Notes under the pieces: generated by a model
Seen by the model: only the letters and a program-made list of their open reading frames with translations
The model's database searches: none
Told to the model about the DNA's origin: nothing
Shown here: positions 42,701 through 55,100 of the stretch, piece after piece
Layout of the letters: every line of letters begins with the position of its first letter
How positions within the stretch are numbered: the first letter of the stretch is position 1
Origin: Temnopleurus reevesii
Taxonomy: Eukaryota; Echinodermata; Echinoidea; Temnopleuroida; Temnopleuridae
Assembly (NCBI GenBank): GCA_036244855.1
Contig: BQKZ01001749.1
Coordinates: forward strand, 25,039-89,038
Direction of reading: 5' to 3'
DNA: 64,000 nt
Program-made: the position numbers and the translations under genes

Positions 42701-45700
42701 CTTGTCATCTTGAATTAGGAAAGAAAAATGTAAAAAAGTTTTGGTTCAATCTCTATAATTGTAAGAGACATGTAAGTGCAATTTATTAATGGCTGTTTCA
42801 AACATGAATTTGATTCCTAGATTACCGATGCCCTGATCTGGCAGTTGAGATAACAGATTTCCAGCAGAACAATCTGACAGGATGTCCACCTGTTGATCAA
42901 TTATTTCCCACGAGGGTACTATTCTCTTCCTTCTTCACATTCACCACTCTGCAAGACGGTATCTTGCAGACCTGGCCAGTGACTCTTTTCCCACCAAACT
43001 TTGAGGAGGGACCATCCCCTTTAGGCCAGGTCCTTTCTTTTCGTGTCACAGTCACAACGGAGCAGTACCTGCCAGTAATTGTTCCTTCTCGCAGAAAACG
43101 CGATATCCTCGCACTGCTCTATGAGAAGGATTACCCCAACGCCACTCTGTTCAATGGCGGCACCGTCATCGAGTTTACACCGCCCGTCTTTGTCCCGCAG
43201 TCCACGACGATCTATATCAATCTGCTTACGCTGGATGATGGACCACTTTCTGATATTGTACGGCTGGACAATATAGAGCAACCTGCTGGTCCACTTACCT
43301 TCCTGGAATGTCCACTGTAGCCTGCATTGAATCCCATGGACAATGCATCATGCTATGAGCAACTGGAAAGTCTGGCCGTCCTGGAGCAAAAGTTTGTCAC
43401 GTTGGAATGCGCAGATGAGGTATCTTTGACGTTCCAGAACTACGAAGCGTGCCTACGAGTTGGTGATGCCCGTAAGTGCTTTAAACTTCTGCCACAAAAG
43501 CGTACATGCAAAATTGAATCCATATTTCCTATATAGGTGGTAATCACAAGTATAGGCGCCATTTTTTTAGATTGCAATATCATACTGTATATGTCACATT
43601 CTTATCCTTGGACTTAACAAGATTGAAATGTTTTAAACTTGATCCTGTTAATTAAGATCTATGGACTCCTCATCTTTGATAATGATAATGATAATAAGTA
43701 TAATTATAATAAATAGTAATAAACATTTTTTATATAGTGCTTATCACTTGCTCAAGTAAAGTCCTTAAGCGAGTGATGACATGAGAATGCGCAATGGTAT
43801 CATGTGTGTAACTTTGAAATGAGGGGGGTAATGGATGGCGGCGCATAATTTTTTCATTAAATATGTGCAAACATACGGAAGTGTGTAAAAATTGAATACA
43901 TAACCCTCCGCTCTAAGTGCCTCCATTCTAAGCCCCTCCACTTTTCACAACTTTCATTAGTGTCTCATAAGATTTGTTTTCATTCATCCATGATAAGGTG
44001 AAATAATGTGGTGTTTGGCTTGTAGAATGCAGGAGATTATGTACTTCAACAATCAGTATGCTTCCAGATATGTGTCCAAATATAGAAACCTCTGTGAAAT
44101 ATGAAATTTTCAGGAAATATAAACTAAAAGCTGATTTCTCATATTGAAACATGAAGTACTGCTAAATTAAAGATGATGTCCTCATAGGAACGTAGTCATA
44201 ATCTTTTAAAAAGAAAACAACATTTAAAGTTAATATAGCTTAAATTCAAGTTTTTAATTGAATCTACCTTTAACTACAAATGACCGTGATTGTTGGTGCT
44301 GATAAACATATAGCTATTTCAAAGTTATGCATGCACAAGTATACCATGTTTGTATGTGAATGGTAAGAATGATCTAGTCATTCACTTGCATGCAGAATGC
44401 TAATTTCCTAACTAGATCTACAGTAGATGTTAAAGTATTATTGGAGTAAAATGTATGTGATGACATTTCAACTATATGAATAAAGGTGCACTTATCTAAT
44501 TTGTAGAGGCAACTGTCCTCTCTTTCCTATTGATGAGTGTATATATCATTCCCATTATGGTCAATAAGCAGTACCCTCAAATGGGACACGCAGGAACAAT
44601 GCAGTTAAACAGGGTAGGTCCTAAAAAATAGTTTCCTATGAGCTGGATCATTTCCTATGAGATGGATCAGTCTATCAACACTGTTCTTGGAACGATCTTC
44701 AACTTGTGGCAAAATTAAAGAAAACAAAAGTGAAAGAAAATATGACATCAATAAGCATATTTAAGCATGGGTTTAGGTTTTCTCCATGTTAACCTAATCA
44801 CCCAGTTTTACCCTGTTATTGGATGATCTTGACTATTCTTTTCCTGCCTTCTATCGTTGCCTTCTATCATTGCTTGTGTATTTTACTCTAAATCTTTCCT
44901 TGTTCCTATTTATTAAACCCAAATGCGTCCCCTTAAACACCATGCCTCATTGAAACACCAAGCCCCATTGAAACACCAATGCATATCCTCATTCCTTCTT
45001 GAATCTTATTGTCATTTCAAACAAGGGTTTTTAATTGTTCTTATTATACACCTCTATCTGATAGAGCCTGTAGTCACCGGTGAAGTGTCAGTCCCAGCTC
45101 TGCAGATTTCACAAAACTTTGACATTCCATGCCCGATAGAGGGCGCAGTTCGTCGTCAGTGGTGGCGTAGAACCAGCCGTGGCCTGAGGACCCCGTTCCA
45201 ATCACCGTCTCCATTTCTACGCTTCAATCCGTTCACCGTGGGAGACATGGGATACTATGTTTGTGAGGGATATGGCGGCGGGATGTACCGGGACGAAACG
45301 GTCAAAACAGCCCCAGTCCTCTTTATGATTGAAGGTTAGACAGGAGATTGAAAAGACTTTTTTTTTAATTTGACGATGGGATTGCCGTATTAAATCTCAT
45401 GCTGGGTTTAGTTACCCCAAATTTTGGTAGAAACAGGTCTTCCAAATGACTTATTGTGATTTCTTTTGAGACATGATAAATGTAAATCCATTTTGACCTT
45501 GCTGTTTTATAGATTTACAGATTTATGGTGTCTAAAACATGATTTAGCCAAAAAAAGATAATGTTAGTTACAACGATATTGATAGAATCAGAGACAGTTA
45601 TATTCAAACATGGTTTGACAATGATAATTTTCATTGTTCATTAATGCATGTAAAAATGGTACGCCCTACTGCCATACAATAACATTGGAGCACCAGAATA

Positions 45701-46050
45701 AATGAAACCGTGAAAATTGTCCGTCTTTGCTTTCACTTCCCTTCATTATCTACTTTTCTTTTTCTCTGACTAATGTAGAAGTTACTACGATTGCTATTTC
45801 CATTACGTTCGATACTGAATAAATTGACTTTGAGGAAATGTCCGGCAGTCTCTCACGGTTCAGGCGACCAGTAAGTACACATAGATCTTTATTTCTCAAC
45901 TTTTGTGATGTGGTTAAGGGTAAGGAAGAGGATGGTGATGTTGTGATGATGACTTTCTTAGATAAAGCCGTAGTTTTGTATCTGTAGCCATAAGGTATTC
46001 AAGAATATTGGCACCCCTCTTAGAGTAAATATCAGCCCACGAATAAGCTT

Positions 46051-46112
<62 letters not shown>

Positions 46113-49100
46113 TATGATGATGATCATGGTGATAATGGTAGTGATAATAGGAGTGAATGTGATGATGATGATGATGATGATAATGATGTTGAAGATGATA
46201 AAGATGTGGATTACAACGGTGGTGGTGAGAGTGATGGCGGCATTGACAGAATGACGATGACACTGATAATGATAATGATGGTGTTAACAATAATGTTGTT
46301 TACATTTACAACAATCAAGGACATCATGGTGATGACGATAACAATGATGATGATGATGATGATGATGAAGGTGATGATGATGAAGGTGATGATGATGATG
46401 ATGATGATGATGTTAATGTTGATTATAAAGATGATGATAATGCTGTTGCTGCTGCTGCTGATGATGATGATTGTGAAGATCAGGATGAAGATAATGCAAT
46501 GAGAATGATGTGATGATCATAAGGATGATGATGATTACGCATTGAGAATCATGCCATGATGATGATGAAGAAGACAAAAAAAAACAATACACCCTCATTT
46601 CTCCATGTCAAATTCAAAATGCCTTCTACAATGACGACGGTAGCTGTCTTGTTTCCAGATCCTTCCGTGATGATGATGATGATGATGATGATTATGACGA
46701 TATGGTAATGATAATGATGATAATGATGATGAAGGTGATGATGATTATGATGATGGATGGTTATGATGATGATTATGATGATGATAATTATGATGATGAT
46801 GATGATGATGATGATTATGATGATGGTAATGATGATGATGATAATGGTAATGATGATGAAGAAGACTAAAAATAATACACCCTTGTTTCTTCATTTCAGA
46901 TTCAAAATGCCTTCTTCAATGACGAAGGTAGAAGTCTTCTTTACAGATCCCTCCTCGACGAATTTGAAACTCCATCTTTTCCCACCATCGTGAACACTCG
47001 TAATGGAAGTTTAATCGTTGATTATGTGATCAACGTCAATGGTAGCATGTGGGACAACAACGCAACTGGTCTACTGGACGAGACTATGACACTTATCGAG
47101 ACCGAAATCAACATGGGAGGCGAAAGCTCCTTCTTTGAAGGCTCAGAATTACCAATCTCAATCATACCCAACAGCCTTGTTGTCAGCGTTGCATGTACGT
47201 ATACAGAGGAAACTCAGTACTATAACGAGGTGCTTGGGACCAGCTAAAATTAGCTTTTTATGTAGCAATAATCTCTTTGTAGCAGAGTTGAAAAAATAAA
47301 TTATAAAGAGCTTGAACCAATTTGATCACATCTTTATAGCAGATATTTTGTAATAGATGATGCACATTAGTAAAAGTTCATTTGCAATACCAAATTATTC
47401 CCAACGACAGGTTTATTATGTATGAATTCGAATGAGAGAATATGAAAAGGAATTTCATAGAAAAGAAGAGTCTAACCTAATAATATTTGTTCAATAAAAG
47501 CAGAAAAATCAAATGACGTTTTAAAGATGAGCGTTTTTGCTCGCCAATGATAATGAACTATCATGTCATTCAAAGGGAACGTTTCACAAACCCTTTGAAT
47601 TATTGGGCCAAAAGTGAAAAAGCATGGTAGTGAAATAATCAGCAATATTTTTGTTTTCATAAATATTTTGTGTCTGGCTAGTGAATATGACAATGATGAT
47701 CATACCAAAGACATCTTCACGAAGTAGAAAATTGTTATGTCAAGATAGGAAATCTTATCAAAGTGTGCCATGAATGCTTTATTCCTGCCTATATGTAGAT
47801 CATATTATTTCTAGCACTAAACAGCGATTTGAAGCGTAATATGTTCATACCTTACTGTACGTACACCATCAACCATATAGCTTACATTTAATTGTATGGC
47901 AAGTGAGAATTTTTTAAACAAAAAAATTGTTTAAACGCGATGGTGGTGGGGGCTTGACTCAATTTAGCAATCTTTCTCAGAACTGCATACTACATGTGAT
48001 TCTTTTATGCTTCTTTTTTTTATTCAGCAATGTGCCCTGAATCGGTAGTTCGTGGTTCATTTGGGACCTTGACCTTTCCTTCAACGTTGCTAGACCAGAC
48101 AGCCGACAGCAAAGAGTCATGCAATGAATACAGCAACAACAGTAAGTGACAACGCTCAAGCAACATTTTAAGTTGAACGAAAACTTGCAGAAAGTTTGTT
48201 GTGTTTAGAATCATAAAGATATGAGATAAGTAATTGCTAAAAGGCTTAGAAAATATAGACAAAGAATTTGATATTTTGATATTGGTTGCTGTATTGTATT
48301 TCTAATTTTTCATTGCATTCTGTTTTATGTATTAAATTTAAAAAGTTCCAGAATTAAACAGAGGTAAAAGGAATGGGATCATTTTGAATTACGATCTCTT
48401 CTGCAATTTATTTTTCTTTACCTTTCCACAGTGTCCTTTCACTTCTTCATAGTGTGTGAAAAAAATAACAAATTCCCAGCAAAAAAAATGCTTTTTAATC
48501 ATACTCTTTCCTATGTCTTTAATGGCTTCCACAAGCCATCAAAGACAGTTGCTCAGCTGAAGTATTCAAACAGAATTTAAAAACCTACCTTTTCAACAAC
48601 GCATATAATTAATTACGTCCCTTTGTTATTTTTCTTGAACTTCTCTCTTCTCTACTAAGTCTCATATATTTACTCTACACATTTTTCATAGTTGCGCCTT
48701 GAGTATTTTTTTGCAAAGTGGTTTTGGCGCCATATAAATTATATTATTATTATTATTATATACCATATTCCTTTTTCAGCCCCTCTACCAAGAGCTAGAC
48801 GGACATGTCGAGGGGATCTAGTATCTGCCGCTGTTTGGGAAGATCCTGTTCTCGTTAATTGTTTTGTTGGAGAAGATACCAATGAAGTACTTGACAACAT
48901 TGCTCAGGTATGAAATACCTCATTAATCTATTTCTTTTATTTGTACATTTTACATTTTAAAGCTCATTTCAATTGATTAATCTTTGAATTTTAGTTCTTA
49001 AGGTTTTAGTATTCATATGATGGAAACATATCTTAGTAGAAATGTATAGAAACTAGAGAAACAGAAAAAATGTATGACCCTATTAACACACAAATGACAA

Positions 49101-52100
49101 TGCACAAAATTGATGTGCGATTAGTCTCGTTCACAGACAGACTAGGGATGTTACACCAAGTTCCTCTGATTAGTATGTATGATGCTTCAAAATTGAAACA
49201 TGTAAGAATTTGTGTCTAAATCAATATTACAGGCAGTTGTGACAGCAGATAACGTCACCGAATATTCCTACGACGTTGTCGAAGCAACCTCGAATCAGGA
49301 TGACATCAATGCAGAAGGAATCAGAGCAGTGGCCGACGCTCTTCAGAAAATCGTTGACGTTAGCGATCCATCCCTAGAGGTAAGAGTTGAACATATAGAT
49401 CAGTTTTGGGAGAGATGGCGCTTCAGATATTCAACTGCTTTTTGAGTTGCAGTAAAAATATTAATATATTGCAGTTTTTAAATGAGCAAATATAAGACTG
49501 TGTCTTGTTTGTTTGAATAAAATCGAACCAGAAATGGCTTCATTATCACAAAACAAAAAATATTTCGCCGGCTACGTTTACGGTCAAGTTGTTGTTGTTG
49601 TTATTTCGCCCTTTGTAGGAATTACGGCTGATTGGCATTTTCAAACTGAAATAAGCCAGTGTGCAGTTATATTTACACATGTCAAGAAATTTGTGGATAC
49701 ATCAGCTTGTTTCACATCAATTTCTGACTCCTGACCATAACTAATCTATATCTTCAATACTGATCAGAAAGTTAGGGTGAAAGTAAAAATTGTTTGCTAG
49801 CCTGTTATTACTATAAAACTGAGGACTGTGAGATCGCAGTGGGACAACTGGACCATATGTATTCTGAGCATTTAAAGATTGAGTATGCTCTAGAAATATC
49901 TTGTATTGATTAAAAGCAGAAAAACCAGACGAACAGATCAGAAAAATGTTGTAAGCAAATCGGACAATAAATAAGAAAGTTATTAGTATTTCAATTTCAT
50001 AACTCAACAGTCGTTTGTCATGCCAATTGTCAACTCTGACGAAGGGCACGTCGTCTGGATGTAGTATGTCATAGTTTTACACGTCTGATCCATGCTATGT
50101 GCGCAACTAGCTGTGACATAACAATGAGCAGAGGTGCGAAACTATGACGTACTTCTTCCAGTCGATATGCCCTTTGTCACAGTTGACTGAAATCGAAAAC
50201 ACCATAATATCTAATTATGTGTGCGCCTATAAGGCTGCGTTGATACTATGCTTGAACTGCCATCCAATGACCCGGTAATATTACTACTCTTATTATTTCA
50301 ACTCCACCAGGTGACCAATAATACCATCTTCATCGTTGACAACGTTCTTAACGTTCCAGACGAGGGGTTCGAAGAGGCTGTTGATGTGGAGGCTCCGACA
50401 AGAATTCTTGATTTCTTGGAGGCGCAGATCACCCTCTTCCAGACACAAGGCAACGGGGAGAATCTCACAATCGTAGGGAGCAGTGTAGCAGTGGTCGCGC
50501 TCCAGCTACCTGAGGCCAGTCTACTGGAAGGTTTAGGATTCGCTACCCTGGCATCGCCAGGTGGAATGAGCAATGTGCTGAGTGTACTCGATGAGAACAG
50601 AACGATGGTCTATTTCAATCCCGACGAAATCCCGCAAATGATCATCGAAGCTTCGATCATCTTGCCCGCAGCTATTCTCGGGTTTCTGCCGCCTGAGCTA
50701 TTGGGTAAGAGACTACAAATTTAGATTTTTTTATTTGCTTCTCACTTGTGCATGCATCATCTAATGCTGATGCAGAATGAACGATCCCTCTATTCATAGC
50801 ATTTTCTGGTCTGAACGCCATAGCACTACTGGCAAGTCGTGGCATTTTGTTTTTCTGTTACTGGATGTTGTAGTCTGGAATGACACCGGAGGATATAAGC
50901 TCTCATCTATCAACCCAATTTTACAAAAATGAAAGCTAGTATTGAATATTGCGTGAAGATTTCACCTATTGACAAACAATGATTACCAGGCTTCATTGTG
51001 GGGGGGGGGGCTTTGAAAGCCCCCCCCCTCAACAATTTTCGCGATTAATCTGAAACGCGAGAAGCTGGCACCATAATTTTTTCTGACTTTTATCTTTCAA
51101 GTCTCGCGCAACTTTTGACACCAAATTCGTGATGACTGGGTATGCGGTACTGACGCTACGCGCATTTGAAAAATATTCGTCGAGCCAAATATTAGTCCAA
51201 AACGTGATTCTATGTACAAAGTCAATGCAAATTGTGTTTTTTGTCAATATTCGTAAATCCTTGTCTATTTTGCATGTTAATGCATGAACTGAATTTAAAA
51301 TTAATTTCTATGCCTCTAATAATGTCACAAACAATTCCCATCAAAAAAACAATAAAAACAATAAAGTCGAAAAAAAACAAAGAAATATAACATAAGAAAG
51401 TCATAAAAACAATAGAATACATAAGAAATAGATTTTGATTGCATTTTCTTTCCATGACATTATGTCTGAAACATTACTATAAGTATCTAGACCCAAAATT
51501 AGCACATTTGGAGCTTCAGCAAGTGATTTATTGCTGTTTGTTAGAATTCATGCATAATTATGCATAATTAAAGCCTAATTAGCATAATGAATAGATTTTT
51601 GAAAAATTTGACTATGCAATCTAAGAGTTAACATCGCGGGCTATGTGCACGCTNCAGTGTTGCAGTGGTTGCGCTCCAGCTACCTGAGGCCAGTCTACTG
51701 GAAGGTTTAGGGTTCGCTACCCTGGCATCGCCAGGTGGAATGAGCAATGTGCTGAGTGAACTTGACGAGAACAGAACGATGGTCTATTTCAATCCCGACG
51801 AAATCCCACAAACGATCATCGAAGCTTCGATCGTCTTGCCTGCAGCTATTCTCGGGTTTCTGCCTCCTGAGCTATTAGGTAAGAGACAACAAGTTCAGAT
51901 GTTTTTATTTGCTTCTCACTTGTTCATGCATCAACTAATGCTGATGCAGAATTAATGATCCCTCTATCCAAAGCATTTTCTGGCCTGAACATCATAGCGC
52001 TGCAGGCAAGTTGTGGCATTTTGTTTTTCTATTACTTGAAGTTTTAGTCTGGAATGACACCGGAGGTTATAAGCTTTCATCTATTAACCCAAATTTAAAA

Positions 52101-55100
52101 AAATGAAAGCTAGTATTGAATATTGCTTGAAGATTTCACCTGTTGAAGAACAATGATTACTAGGCTTCATTAAGTTATCCAGGATGAGTTTTAAAATCCC
52201 ACTTACGAATGATCATTTACTTTTTTATTTTTTTTCTCATACTCCAGCAAACGGAACGGTTCCAATCACTTTCTTCATCTTACAGACCAGTAAACTCTTC
52301 AACAGTCCAGAACAAGTATACAACCTTGGCGGTGGTCGTCGGTTAGCTGTCGGCACAAGGATCATATCTGCGACCGTCGAAGGCGTGGTCATTGAGAACC
52401 TTCCAGCGGGTAATGAGGTGGAGACGGCCTTCCTGGAGCTCAATGTAAGTTTGTTGGTGAAGTATTCATACATTCTGATGGTTTATTGCATGGTTAATGT
52501 GCACTTCCTACAAACCATGATAAATTAGCAAAACATTGGCATTCATATTTTACAAGACATGTTGTCATAAAGATAATATTTTACAATCACCATATCTTGC
52601 ATACCTGGGCATTCAGCCATACCATGCAGAAGAGCAATGAAGTTGAATAAGCTACCGTATCTGATTTCTGACATTCAGCATCTAACTTACAAGATGATGG
52701 TTGGGAAAACACTGCGGAAGAGGCCACCCCCATCAGTGATGATTAATGTTTACCTCTAACTCGCCTCATTGTTTTAGTAACACGACAGTGGATAGCTATG
52801 AAGTGGTCAAACTCACCCCTGACTAACGTTCAATGTCTACCTCACCTCAACCATTTCTACATATTTTACCCCTCCCTGTTGCATGAATGCAGGTTACTCT
52901 GGACACCGAGACAGTGGATAACAGGACCTGTGTCTTCTGGGAGAAGACCATTCTAGGTGGACGATGGTCATCAGAAGGATGTCGACGAGAGGACGACCCT
53001 GATATCAACAGAATAAGATGTCTCTGTGACCATCTCACCAGCTTTGCTGTTTTACTGGTAAGTAAAAATCTACCTACTACTTTATAAGCTTAAATTTTTG
53101 TGGTGGTTTTATTTTCGTGAATTTCGCGTTCATGGCCTCTCAAAAATTTCCACCCGGTATGATGCACATTTGTACTGACTGGCTTACCCAACTGCAGGAT
53201 GTGGCATAAAACACTACTACACTCATACGAAAGAAGAAGAAGATGCACATTTGTGTGTATACAAACACTGTCAGAAACGCGAAAATAACATGCCTGGTAT
53301 TTTCCTGAACGAATCGTACGGATCTTTTGTGTGTAACCGTTGCCATAGGAACTATGATGTAAACAAATAGTAAAGTTCTCGTCCAATCATATTCAAATTT
53401 GATATGGAGATGTAATATAGGAGGACCGTCCGAGCGGAATTTTAGGTGTAAAAGGATTAGATAACACCATTTTTCTTCAAGTGGTCAAATAATTTCAACA
53501 TATGTGTGGACACCAATATTATACAATTACAGGTAGAGAATTGCATAGATTGCATCTTACATATAGAACTTGCTTGACTCCTGCATAACATTAGATCAAT
53601 AAAAATGTTCCTGGAAAGAGTAAAAATGTCAAGATTCAATATCTTTCTCTCACATTTTGTTTAAAGAAAAATATTCACAGAAATGTGTGTTAGCAGATTT
53701 TAATTCCTTTGCAGAATTGTACCACTTGTAATTCACATTTGCATGTATTGTTTTCTTTCATTATGTTGTAGGACGTATCAGGAGATGTCGGCCTCTTCGC
53801 TTCAGATGTGCTAGGAATGATTTATTTAGGAAACAATATTTGGATGACTGCCAAAAATTCCCTCCTAATATTCAAAACACACCGCCATATTGTTTTCATT
53901 AAATAAACATTTGATTCTTTCTTTTTAACCCCAGGACGTATCAGGAGATGTCGGTCTCTTTGCTTTAGATGTGCTAGGAATGATTGGATGTATCATCTCC
54001 ATCATCTGTTTGGTCATAACACTTGTGACCTACTTGAGCATGAAGTAAGTGGTCTTTTGTTTCCTATGTAAAAATCTACAATTACAATTAGCAATTTTTT
54101 TTAAAATATTGTCTATATATGCCAGGTCATGAAATTATAGATTAATAAGATCTTTATACTTCAGTCTCATTTAAGCCTAACTATAGGCCGGGGGGGGGGG
54201 GCTTTGAGGATCTGAGGGCCCCCCTCGATGAACTTCGCGATCGTTTCGCTGTGTGAAAACTTCTGATAACACAGCTCTCTGAATTTTCTCTTTCAAGATT
54301 TCCGCAACTTTTACGATTGTTTTTGTGGAAATTGGACTTACAATGTTACGTAATATTTCATACAAGTATGTCGGTCTCAAAACTGCTCCAAAATGTGATT
54401 TTGTGTATAGAGACAATGAAAATTGTGTTTTTTTCAATCAATTCACATAGAAATTCATATCTTTGCTTTCAGTGGCTAAAATCAATTCATTTTAGCATAA
54501 TTGTGCTTGAAAAAAAATTTAGTTAACAAAAAACATCAGAAATTAAACATGTCAGCATAACTTTATTGTTTGGAATTGTTAGTATATGATACCAGGAATA
54601 TCTATACCAAAAAAACTAGCTTTCTATCGCCAGTATTTTGTGATTTAGAGCACAAAATGCATTTCATGCATAAATTAGCATAATTAATGAATTAAAAATA
54701 GACAGTGAAAATTTTTCGAAAATCTGATGATACGTATTTGTAGTTTATGTGCTACTCCACTCACATACAGATGTTTGCGGCGATAGTGCGAACAGAAGGG
54801 GTGGCCTGGAAGGCCACTTGTTATCACTATAATGCTGCAGAGGACAGTGGAATCTAGTAGGATCACAACTGGACCATACATATTTTTCTGAACTTTTATA
54901 GTGATACAAGGTAGCACTAGGAAAATGCATCGTTCACCTTACAGACAACAGATTTTGATATTCGTAGACATTTGTCTTGTTTGCTTGCTATTGAGTTGTT
55001 GCTCATTATGCCCCCCCCCCTTCCAATTTTTTGGATGCACACAAATGACGGACCCTCTAAAAATGGCCCAACCGGAACTTTTTTTTGCTCTTCACTCAAA

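Noticed and set aside
46051..46502. Poly-Met and poly-His frames
   Set aside because: They are by-products of the GAT microsatellite in an intron.
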